DNA of 21,067 bases from a virus. The stretch is taken from positions 1 through 21,067 of the IMG/VR virus record IMGVR_UViG_3300020450_000118; one strand, 5' to 3'. Below, in pieces: positions 1 through 4,434 of this stretch (its first letter is position 1; each line of letters starts with the position of its first letter). Below the pieces are notes generated by a model that worked only from the letters and a program-made list of their open reading frames with translations, was not told the DNA's origin and ran no database searches. Made by a program: the position numbers and the translations under genes.

Positions 1-72
1 GTGGGTGTTTATATTCAATTTAGAAGAGAAGGGATAATAATAACAACTGAAGCGTTTAAAGTGTCCCCCTAG
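1..72 (+). CDS. Possible C-terminal end of an upstream gene (partial)
   Basis: The frame beginning at base 1 stays open for 23 codons and ends in TAG at 70-72, 20 bases before the next start codon. It reads as a plausible protein tail with the residues GVYIQFRREG. Frame 2 is also open at the window edge but stops at 34-36, and frame 3 stops at 21-23. Frame 1 is preferred only because it reaches closest to the next gene. The last codons overlap a short sequence that is repeated near 2242. No function can be assigned, and the fragment is too short to be certain it is coding. Confidence 0.35.
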   Translation: MGVYIQFRREGIIITTEAFKVSP

Positions 73-92
73 TGTAGATAACAAGCATTTTT

Positions 93-440
93 ATGAGAAA
101 ACTTGAAAGGCAAATGAACTTCGCAATCTCTAACAAAGGAAATTGGTCAGGTTCTAACACTCAAGTTAACTACAACTCAAACACTAATTGCAGCACTATC
201 TCTCTACATGGTCATCAAATTGCGACCTTTGATCATAATCTAAAAGCAGTTAAATTGTCATCTTGTGGTTATACAACAAACACCACAAAATCCAGACTAA
301 ATGCTATTTTAGATGAGGTTAAATACGGTTGTAAAGTATTTCAGAAAAACTTTGATTGGTTCGTAAGTTATAACGACGAGATCGCAAGTTTCTGGGATGG
401 GATGATACTTATAGATGCTGATTCCCTGCAAATTGCATAA
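93..440 (+). CDS. Conserved hypothetical phage protein, 115 aa
   Basis: A 115-aa soluble protein with no signal peptide or membrane segment. The N-terminal half is rich in Asn, Ser and Thr. It is followed by LHGHQIATFD (about residues 38-47) and TTKSRLNAIL (about 64-73), then the tail segment VFQKNFDWFV. This pattern (a short helix, a section around LHG.IA, then NTTKSRLNAIL and QKNFDWFV) is one I recognise from small uncharacterised proteins in cyanophages and other tailed phages, so the coding call is firm while the role is unknown. Start: the ATG at 93 lacks a visible Shine-Dalgarno. The ATG at 114 has GAAAGG a few bases upstream and is an alternative, but the MRKLERQMN opening looks family-typical. 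A strong hairpin terminator lies eight bases after the stop codon. Confidence 0.8.
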   Translation: MRKLERQMNFAISNKGNWSGSNTQVNYNSNTNCSTISLHGHQIATFDHNLKAVKLSSCGYTTNTTKSRLNAILDEVKYGCKVFQKNFDWFVSYNDEIASFWDGMILIDADSLQIA

Positions 441-447
441 CTTTCGT

Positions 448-478
448 GGGACACTATCTATTAATTAGTGTCCCTTTT
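448..478 (+). terminator. Rho-independent terminator after the 115-aa gene
   Basis: A perfect 9-bp stem, GGGACACTA (448-456) with TAGTGTCCC (466-474), closes a 9-base loop and is followed directly by TTTT. It begins seven bases past the stop codon of the 93-440 gene and is the natural end of that transcript. The T tract is short, so termination may be partial. Confidence 0.8.
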
Positions 479-516
479 ATCTGCACCAAACTATTACTTT
501 ATTCGGAGATTACATC

Positions 517-756
517 ATGGAACTAACATCAAAAGACGGTAATATGGTTGTTGATTTCTATCCTATTAAGGACTTCAGTAATAACATCATCAACAATCGT
601 ATGTTAAAAGTATTATCTTTCAGAGGTGATATGCAAAAGAAAATGATAATAAGCAAAGATGAGTTTTATTCACAAGTAAGGGAGTATATTATGCAGTATA
701 AGTATAAAGTTACTAATGAGTATTACCCTGCACAATTTATTACTCAGGAGGTGTAA
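517..756 (+). CDS. Hypothetical protein, 79 aa
   Basis: I do not recognise this 79-aa protein. It opens with MELTSKDGNM and continues into alternating hydrophobic stretches (VVDFYPI, MLKVLSF). The C-terminal half is rich in Lys and Tyr (SQVREYIMQY, KVTNEYYPAQ), which suggests a small mixed alpha/beta soluble protein. GGAG at 505-508 lies 8 bases before the ATG and supports the start. The stop codon at 754-756 is two bases from the next start, and the next gene's ribosome binding site lies inside this gene's last codons, so the two are probably translated together. A terminator just upstream (448-478) means its promoter is either read-through or lies in the short gap; no consensus promoter is visible there. 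Confidence 0.65.
   Translation: MELTSKDGNMVVDFYPIKDFSNNIINNRMLKVLSFRGDMQKKMIISKDEFYSQVREYIMQYKYKVTNEYYPAQFITQEV
746..753 (+). promoter_or_regulatory. Full Shine-Dalgarno AGGAGGTG
   Basis: AGGAGGTG lies 5 bases before the ATG at 759, overlapping the last codons of the preceding gene. It is the strongest ribosome binding site in the window and fixes the start of the 153-aa gene. Most structural genes here have no recognisable Shine-Dalgarno. Confidence 0.85.
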
Positions 757-758
757 TC

Positions 759-1220
759 ATGTATAGTTCAGAAACATTCGGTAGAATCTTTTGGGTTGAT
801 GATGATTATGAATTCAAATCATGCCCACTAAATGTAGATGGGACAGGTGATTTTGATGTAGAAGATTATGTTTCAGAGTGGTGTGATTGGGAGGGAGTTG
901 ATTATAACAAACTCTTTAATATTCACAAGTTTTGTATATTAAATAAGATTAATTATGCAGGTAGTATAACACATAGAGAAGCACCAGTTGTTGATACTTT
1001 TACAGAGAAGAATGTAATAGATAGTCAAGATTTAGAAGGTGATATTAGTACATATACAGATGATGATTATGCAGAGAAAGTTGATACATTAGTAGACAAA
1101 ATGGAAATGACAAAGTATAATTTTGATGAGAATCTTTACAAGGAAATTGTTATTGACAGTAAGTTCAGTTATGGTAAGTTTAATGAGACAAATTACCCTA
1201 TTCACTTATCACAATCATGA
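759..1220 (+). CDS. Acidic hypothetical protein, 153 aa
   Basis: A 153-aa, strongly acidic, soluble protein. The N-terminal section has an aromatic and acidic pattern (FGRIFWVDDDYEF, about residues 7-19), followed by SCPLNVDGTGDFD and SEWCDWEGVDYNKLF. The C-terminal half is low in complexity and rich in Asp, Glu and Lys. I do not recognise a domain. The FWVDDDYEF...SCPL section resembles small uncharacterised cyanophage proteins I have seen, but that is a weak memory. The start is fixed by the strong AGGAGGTG site. The gene overlaps the following small membrane-protein ORF by four bases (ATGA at 1217-1220), implying translational coupling. Confidence 0.7.
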   Translation: MYSSETFGRIFWVDDDYEFKSCPLNVDGTGDFDVEDYVSEWCDWEGVDYNKLFNIHKFCILNKINYAGSITHREAPVVDTFTEKNVIDSQDLEGDISTYTDDDYAEKVDTLVDKMEMTKYNFDENLYKEIVIDSKFSYGKFNETNYPIHLSQS

Positions 1221-1378
1221 GCAAAACTAGATGGACATTACTAACACTTAGCGGTATAATATTCGTAGTAAGTGTTAATGTATGGGCAGCAAAGAGAGAT
1301 CATAAGTTATTAGAAGCATATACACAATCAGAGCAGACAACATATAAACAATTACCTGTAATCCCATTCACTAATTGA
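1217..1378 (+). CDS. Small single-pass membrane protein, 53 aa
   Basis: A 53-aa ORF sharing ATGA with the preceding gene. It begins MSKTRW, followed by a hydrophobic stretch of about 18 residues (TLLTLSGIIFVVSVNVWA, residues 7-24), then a charged, polar tail starting AKRDHKLLEA. The Lys and Arg before the hydrophobic stretch predict an N-terminus in the cytoplasm, with the segment acting as a membrane anchor or uncleaved signal. AWA-like residues near position 24 would also allow signal cleavage. No function can be named. The overlap and an unbroken frame support it as a real gene. Confidence 0.6.
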   Translation: MSKTRWTLLTLSGIIFVVSVNVWAAKRDHKLLEAYTQSEQTTYKQLPVIPFTN

Positions 1379-1380
1379 TT

Positions 1381-1512
1381 ATGAACACAACTGAATTAGA
1401 CAAGTTAAGTGATGCTTACGAAGGCAATCTTCTCAACTATTTTTATGGATTTACACCAGAAGAATCACGTAAGTTTAACAAATTAAAAAGACAAATTAAG
1501 AGGAGTAAGTAA
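1381..1512 (+). CDS. Hypothetical small basic protein, 43 aa
   Basis: A 43-aa ORF starting two bases after the previous stop. The first half is acidic (MNTTELDKLSDAYEGN). The second half is strongly basic and probably helical (EESRKFNKLKRQIKRSK), so the protein may bind nucleic acid or a partner. No Shine-Dalgarno is visible, and translation is probably coupled to the upstream gene. The ribosome binding site of the next gene (AGGAG, 1501-1505) lies in its last codons. Function unknown. Confidence 0.55.
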   Translation: MNTTELDKLSDAYEGNLLNYFYGFTPEESRKFNKLKRQIKRSK

Positions 1513-1514
1513 CT

Positions 1515-1646
1515 ATGAACACAGATGAATTACAGTCCTATCATGCACAACAAATAAAGGAATATAGGGAGGAAATATATAAACAATCAGAGGATAAAGA
1601 GAAGGAATATTGTTATAAACCTTACCGTACAATACACAACTATTAG
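1515..1646 (+). CDS. Hypothetical small charged protein, 43 aa
   Basis: A 43-aa ORF that starts with MNTDEL, close to the MNTTEL of its left neighbour, which hints that the two may be related by an old duplication. The middle (QQIKEYREEIYKQSEDKEKE) is highly charged and predicted helical; the tail is rich in Tyr. AGGAG at 1501-1505 is spaced 9 bases from the ATG. Its stop is followed at once by the AAACAATTA...ACACGATT sequence and a GC-rich hairpin. Function unknown. Confidence 0.55.
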   Translation: MNTDELQSYHAQQIKEYREEIYKQSEDKEKEYCYKPYRTIHNY

Positions 1647-1674
1647 TAAACAATTAAAACACGATTTGCCTCTT

Positions 1675-1711
1675 AGTTTTCCACAACTAGGGGGCATTTC
1701 TGTGGAAAACT
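1675..1711. repeat. 11-bp inverted repeat carrying two TTTTCCACA boxes
   Basis: AGTTTTCCACA (1675-1685) and TGTGGAAAACT (1701-1711) are perfect reverse complements separated by 15 bases. Each arm contains TTTTCCACA. In RNA this would be an 11-bp hairpin; in DNA it is a pair of opposed DnaA-like sites. The same 11-mer recurs at 2014-2024. Confidence 0.85.
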
Positions 1712-1757
1712 ATACATAATTCAGTTAAATTGCGTTTAATTAGTATTATAAATGGTC

Positions 1758-1766
1758 TAATAAATA
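1758..1766 (+). promoter_or_regulatory. Late-promoter-like TAATAAATA in the gene-poor region
   Basis: TAATAAATA here matches exactly the motif upstream of gp25, the giant structural gene and gp8. It resembles the T4 late promoter TATAAATA. No substantial gene follows, only a 23-codon frame at 1777-1848, so if active it would transcribe the repeat array. Confidence 0.4.
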
Positions 1767-1819
1767 GGGGTGCTTAATGTATACCTTTTCAACAAGTATG
1801 GGGAAAAGTATAAACAATA

Positions 1820-1870
1820 GTGTGGAATACGTGTGGAATTGTTGTTAGATAGTGTGGAATATATGTGAAT
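1820..1870 (+). repeat. Phased direct repeats GTGTGGAAT
   Basis: GTGTGGAAT occurs at 1820-1828, 1831-1839 and 1852-1860, all in one orientation. A degenerate TATGTGAAT follows at 1862-1870, and TGGGGAAAA precedes at 1799-1807. Successive core positions are 22, 11, 21 and about 11 bases apart, close to whole turns of the DNA helix, so bound proteins would line up on one face. Confidence 0.8.
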
Positions 1871-1895
1871 TAAGTGTTGATTTTATAGTGATCTT

Positions 1896-1923
1896 ACCGA
1901 GCAGAGTATAACACGAACTCGGT
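1896..1923. repeat. Inverted repeat ACCGAG/CTCGGT
   Basis: ACCGAG (1896-1901) pairs perfectly with CTCGGT (1918-1923) across a 16-base loop and is followed by TTAATT. It could be a weak terminator or an operator. The long loop and short stem make either role uncertain. Confidence 0.35.
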
Positions 1924-2008
1924 TTAATTGTCAAACCCTCGTTTATATTTTGTAGGGATATTACAATTTTATAAATGTCAAGATTTATACATAATAATAC
2001 TGTAATTC

Positions 2009-2037
2009 TTGACAGTTTTCCACAGTCATATTATAAT
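2009..2037 (+). promoter_or_regulatory. Consensus sigma-70-type promoter P1 with a DnaA-like box in its spacer
   Basis: TTGACA (2009-2014) and TATAAT (2032-2037) are both perfect and separated by exactly 17 bases. The spacer holds TTTTCCACA (2016-2024). Transcription would start near 2044 and read into the 59-aa gene at 2068. A protein bound to the box would block polymerase, so repression by DnaA or a similar protein is plausible. Confidence 0.85.
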
Positions 2038-2067
2038 ACTAAGTATCACCCCCAACCCTCTAATCTC

Positions 2068-2247
2068 ATGTCAGTTTCTTACACATACGGACAGAAGACT
2101 AAGTATAGAATAACATTAGAATTAGATGTACTTGATGACTTTAATCCAAGAGATATTGATTGGAGAAAAGTATTAGAAATGCAAGAGATTGAGGACTGTA
2201 AGTGTTACATAGAAGACGTAGATTCTCCGTTGGATTATTATAACTGA
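2068..2247 (+). CDS. Conserved hypothetical cyanophage-type protein, 59 aa
   Basis: The frame is open from an ATG at 1975, but a perfect promoter sits inside that longer version (2009-2037), so the ATG at 2068 is preferred, giving 59 aa. The protein begins MSVSYTYGQK, followed by an alternating beta-type segment (YRITLELDVLDDFNP), then IDWRKVLEMQ and CYIEDVD. The pattern L.V.DDFNP..IDW..l...e....YIED is one I recognise from small uncharacterised proteins of cyanophages and cyanobacteria, and these also begin near the YTYG section. Function unknown. No Shine-Dalgarno is visible in the short leader. An imperfect hairpin follows the stop codon. If the 1975 start is right, the product is 90 aa. 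Confidence 0.7.
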   Translation: MSVSYTYGQKTKYRITLELDVLDDFNPRDIDWRKVLEMQEIEDCKCYIEDVDSPLDYYN

Positions 2248-2256
2248 AGCTATTAA

Positions 2257-2290
2257 AGTGTCCCTCTTATGTAAGGGTCAGACACTCTTA
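2257..2290 (+). terminator. Imperfect hairpin after the 59-aa gene
   Basis: AGTGTC (2257-2262) pairs with GACACT (2281-2286), with a broken inner stem formed by CTCTT/AAGGG, and is followed by CTTAATTT. It starts nine bases after the stop codon. The interrupted stem and poor T tract make this a weak terminator candidate. Confidence 0.4.
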
Positions 2291-2318
2291 ATTTACTCAC
2301 AGTTATTAACAACTTATT

Positions 2319-2444
2319 ATGGCAGATTACGTGAACAGAGTATCACCCAACTTTGCAGAATTCTTGCTAGAAAATGCAAACAATGGTGATGAAATCTTAT
2401 CAGTTCTGGATGATATTGTAGAGGTGACAGATTCGGCACTATAA
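2319..2444 (+). CDS. Small conserved hypothetical protein, 41 aa
   Basis: A 41-aa acidic ORF starting MADYVNRVSP, followed by NFAEFLLENA and NGDEILSVLDDIVEV. This order (nFaeFLl.nA..GDEiLavLD.i.ev) is familiar from very small uncharacterised proteins in phages and cyanobacteria, which supports it as a real gene despite its length. It is predicted mostly helical and soluble. No Shine-Dalgarno is visible. It may be transcribed from P1 through the weak hairpin. Its stop is followed by the second copy of the ACAATTA...AAACACGATT sequence and by promoter P2. Confidence 0.6.
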   Translation: MADYVNRVSPNFAEFLLENANNGDEILSVLDDIVEVTDSAL

Positions 2445-2469
2445 GTAACAATTAGTAAACACGATTAGG

Positions 2470-2493
2470 GGGCAGGTTGTTGACAGTCTGCCC
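2470..2493. repeat. GGGCAG/CTGCCC hairpin overlapping P2
   Basis: GGGCAG (2470-2475) pairs with CTGCCC (2488-2493) across a 12-base loop that contains the whole -35 element of P2. For transcripts arriving from the left it could act as a weak terminator, although no T tract follows. Confidence 0.4.
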
Positions 2494-2508
2494 ATCATAT
2501 TGTATAAT
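2480..2508 (+). promoter_or_regulatory. Consensus sigma-70-type promoter P2
   Basis: TTGACA (2480-2485) and TATAAT (2503-2508) are both perfect with a 17-base spacer. The predicted start near 2515 would produce a long leader into the 79-aa gene at 2721 and the oxygenase-like gene after it. Confidence 0.85.
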
Positions 2509-2720
2509 AATAATATACACTTAGTGTGCTTATGAGTTCTTGACAGTTAGGACAGTTATTTGCCCCCTTATGTTATATTTTGCGGTGCGGGCGTTGCGTT
2601 TATAAAAAACCGAAAGTCCCTAACCTACAACGAACCGAATTCGAGATCTATATATAAATTCCTCTAAAAAATTTTTTGACCTTCTAAGGTTTACTATATA
2701 AAAAAAATCCCCCAGAAAAA

Positions 2721-2960
2721 ATGTCCTCCGAAAGAGAAAACATTATAACTTATCACATATATGCAAAAGACAGATGCTTGTATCATAATTTAAAACAAGA
2801 CGAATTTGAGGAGACATGGGAACTACTCAACGTCATGGTTGGGTTGTTAAAGACAGATATCGACGCAGATGATTTGAGTTATGAAGTTGCTGCGCCCACG
2901 GTAGGTGTTGGTGGACCTGTGAGAATATTCGCAGAACCACAAGGAGGAGATTCTTATTAA
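2721..2960 (+). CDS. Conserved hypothetical cyanophage-type protein, 79 aa
   Basis: A 79-aa acidic soluble protein. The central section (YHIYAKDRCLYHNL, about residues 11-24, then EEFEETWELLNVMVGLLKTD) matches my memory of a small family widespread in T4-like cyanophages, with the signature aKD.CLYh.L...eFe..W..Ln.mVGl.kTd. The tail is rich in Gly and Pro (APTVGVGGPVR). Function is unknown. The stop codon overlaps the next start by one base (TAATG), and the strong AAGGAGGAG for the next gene lies in its last codons, so the two are coupled. Its own start has only a weak A-rich leader. It is likely transcribed from P2. Confidence 0.75.
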   Translation: MSSERENIITYHIYAKDRCLYHNLKQDEFEETWELLNVMVGLLKTDIDADDLSYEVAAPTVGVGGPVRIFAEPQGGDSY

Positions 2961-3619
2961 TGAATAGAAATTATAACTTCTATAATCCACATAAACTTTT
3001 TTATACTCCAGTTTGGAAATTTAATGAGAGAGTACCAGAGGGTGCATATGATTGGGCAATAGAGTATTGGAAAAATAATCCAAATCCTATACAACAAGAA
3101 GTTTCTATAAATTATAGAAGTTATAAAGAGAAGGGAAGGTTTAGATCAAACTGCTATGGATACCAATCCTATTCTCAACCAGGATTGAATAATATGCCAG
3201 AAAAATATGCATTATTTCTTCAAGATGTAATGAGTGGTTTTCCTTCTTTTAGGTGGGGAAATTGGTGGATGAATATTGCACATAATGAAAAAAGTAATAA
3301 TGAAACTCATACTCATCCAGGTGCTGATTTATCTATGATATGGTATCTAACAGACAATCATGATTTATTAAGATTTTTTGATCCGATGCACCATAGCAGA
3401 ACAACATTATATCAATCTTCTAAAGAGGTATGGAATTTTTCTGGACCTGTAATAAACATGAATTGTAAGGCAGGAGATATATTAGTATTTCCTTCAGATC
3501 TTATGCATAGTGTAAAATCCTTTGAAGAATATGTTGGTGATCCTAGAATATGTTTATCATTTAATATGATATTTAATAGTCCAAACAGTTCATCGGCACA
3601 ACACTTAGTAAAAGATTGA
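2960..3619 (+). CDS. Putative 2OG-Fe(II) oxygenase, 219 aa
   Basis: Probable iron- and 2-oxoglutarate-dependent dioxygenase of the phage type (TIGR02466-like). Visible support: HTHPGADLSMIWYL (residues 117-130) gives a His-X-His followed by the start of the double-stranded beta-helix core. GDILVFPSDLMHSV (172-185) supplies the distal iron ligand candidate H183. PRICLSFN (195-202) supplies R196, the likely 2-oxoglutarate anchor. Which of H117, H119 or D123 completes the iron site cannot be settled by eye. The length is usual for the family. The start is supported by AAGGAGGAG at 2941-2949. Such genes are common in cyanomyoviruses, but their substrates are not known. The stop codon lies inside the -35 element of promoter P3. 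Confidence 0.75.
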   Translation: MNRNYNFYNPHKLFYTPVWKFNERVPEGAYDWAIEYWKNNPNPIQQEVSINYRSYKEKGRFRSNCYGYQSYSQPGLNNMPEKYALFLQDVMSGFPSFRWGNWWMNIAHNEKSNNETHTHPGADLSMIWYLTDNHDLLRFFDPMHHSRTTLYQSSKEVWNFSGPVINMNCKAGDILVFPSDLMHSVKSFEEYVGDPRICLSFNMIFNSPNSSSAQHLVKD

Positions 3620-3644
3620 CATATACATAGAATTACTCTATAAT
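3616..3644 (+). promoter_or_regulatory. Consensus sigma-70-type promoter P3
   Basis: TTGACA (3616-3621) and TATAAT (3639-3644), both perfect, are separated by 17 bases. The TGA stop of the oxygenase-like gene (3617-3619) is part of the -35 element. Transcription would start near 3651, leaving only about 16 bases before the ATG at 3667. Confidence 0.85.
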
Positions 3645-3666
3645 TGAAATGAAGTAATTACAAGTT

Positions 3667-4434
3667 ATGGCAAAAGGATTTACTGTTAAGGCCAAAGCAC
3701 CGACAAAAGAAGCTCCTAGTTGGGATATTCCTGCGATTAAGCAGAGAATGAAAGGTAAGACAATTGTATTCTGTCTACCTGGCAGAGGTTGTTCTTATAC
3801 GTTTTTAAAGAATTTTGTACAACTGTGCTTTGATATGGTACAGTCTGGAATGAGTATTCAGATATCACAAGATTATTCATCTATGGTGAACTTTGCAAGA
3901 TGTAAGTGTCTTGGAGCAAATGTTCTTCGTGGACCTAAGCAGATACCTTGGGATGGTAAACTAGAATATGACTATCAACTCTGGATTGATAATGATATTG
4001 TCTTTGATGTAAATAAGTTCTGGCAACTCTGCGATCTAGCAGTCCCTGCGAGTGGTGCTGAAAGAGAAATCGCAGCTGGCTGGTATTCCACAGAAGACGG
4101 ACATACTACCTCAGTTGCACACTGGTTAGAAGAGGATGACTTCCGTAAGAATGGGGGAGTTATGAATCATGAGACTGTTGAGTCTATGGGCAAACGCAAC
4201 AAACCTTTCACAGTTGATTATACTGGTTTCGGTTGGGTATTAATTAAGAAGGGTGTCTTCGAGAATATGGAATATCCTTGGTTTGCTCCTAAGATGCAAG
4301 TCTTTGAGTCAGGTGGAGTTCAAGATATGTGTGGTGAGGACGTGTCTTTCTGCCTAGATGCTAAAGAAGCAGGTATTGAGACATGGTGCGACCCTCGCAT
4401 ACGTGTAGGTCATGAGAAAATGAGAGTGATTTAA
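3667..4434 (+). CDS. Glycosyltransferase-like protein (GT-A type), 255 aa
   Basis: A 255-aa soluble protein that resembles a GT-A fold glycosyltransferase. KTIVFCLPGRGCSYTFLKNF (residues 31-50) looks like the first strand and helix of the nucleotide-sugar binding half. YQLWIDNDIVFD (103-114) carries a D108-N-D110 motif in the position of the metal-binding DXD. YTGFGWVLIKK (185-195) and CGEDVSFCLDAKEAG (222-236) resemble the acceptor-side and catalytic-acid segments. DPRIRVGHEK (242-251) ends with a His that often helps bind the metal. Donor and acceptor are unknown; a virion protein or host glycan is possible. It has its own promoter P3 but no visible Shine-Dalgarno. The stop overlaps the next start (TAATG). 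Confidence 0.7.
   Translation: MAKGFTVKAKAPTKEAPSWDIPAIKQRMKGKTIVFCLPGRGCSYTFLKNFVQLCFDMVQSGMSIQISQDYSSMVNFARCKCLGANVLRGPKQIPWDGKLEYDYQLWIDNDIVFDVNKFWQLCDLAVPASGAEREIAAGWYSTEDGHTTSVAHWLEEDDFRKNGGVMNHETVESMGKRNKPFTVDYTGFGWVLIKKGVFENMEYPWFAPKMQVFESGGVQDMCGEDVSFCLDAKEAGIETWCDPRIRVGHEKMRVI

Larger units (their letters stand above)
1647..2008. other. Gene-poor region with DnaA-box-like repeats: candidate replication origin or control region
   Basis: No convincing gene is seen across this stretch. Seen directly: AGTTTTCCACA at 1675-1685 and its exact reverse complement at 1701-1711; a very AT-rich stretch at about 1711-1765; TGGGGAAAA at 1799; TGTGGAAT at 1821, 1832 and 1853; a degenerate TGTGAAT at 1864; and a 6-bp hairpin at 1896-1923. 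A further AGTTTTCCACA lies just to the right (2014-2024). TTTTCCACA is one base from the Escherichia coli DnaA box TTATCCACA and, from general knowledge, is the usual cyanobacterial DnaA box. Paired boxes, phased repeats and an AT-rich segment are typical of origins, so an origin is inferred but not proven. A control region bound by a phage or host repressor would also fit. Confidence 0.45.
2445..2720. other. Non-coding leader region with promoter P2 and short palindromes
   Basis: No gene is seen here. It holds a TAGGGGGCA/TGCCCCCTTA inverted pair (2466-2474 and 2561-2570), promoter P2, a second TTCTTGACAGTT without a usable -10, a tandem GACAGTTA (2542-2559), a small GC-rich patch near 2581-2598, and the palindromes CGAATTCG (2636-2643), AGATCT (2644-2649), TATATATA (2649-2656) and AAAAAATTTTTT (2666-2677). 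TATAAATT at 2653-2660 is one base from the T4 late promoter. Transcription from P2 would give a leader of about 200 bases before the gene at 2721. Confidence 0.5.

Noticed and set aside
1777-1848. 23-codon frame with AGGGG upstream and a late-type motif before it
   Set aside because: It is very short, and half of it is the phased GTGTGGAAT repeat. The peptide has no recognisable pattern, so I treat it as chance.
1799-1872. Regular short repeats as a CRISPR array
   Set aside because: The units are 9 bases with 1-12 base gaps, far shorter than CRISPR repeats and spacers, and no cas gene is present.
1975-2067. Longer 90-aa version of the 59-aa gene
   Set aside because: A perfect promoter lies within it, transcription from which would miss the upstream ATG. 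The added residues look unlike the rest of the protein.
2540-2579. Possible fourth TTGACA promoter
   Set aside because: At 17 bases the -10 would be CCCCCT. The nearest TATATT is 28 bases away, so it is not a normal promoter.
2637-2649. Adjacent EcoRI and BglII sites resembling a cloning linker
   Set aside because: No vector sequence surrounds them and the genes on both sides fit one phage. Chance in an AT-rich palindromic stretch is the simpler explanation.
4084-4092. TATTCCACA, a one-mismatch DnaA-like box in the glycosyltransferase-like gene
   Set aside because: It is a single copy within coding sequence with no partner sites, consistent with chance. It is a reminder that one-mismatch boxes are not rare.
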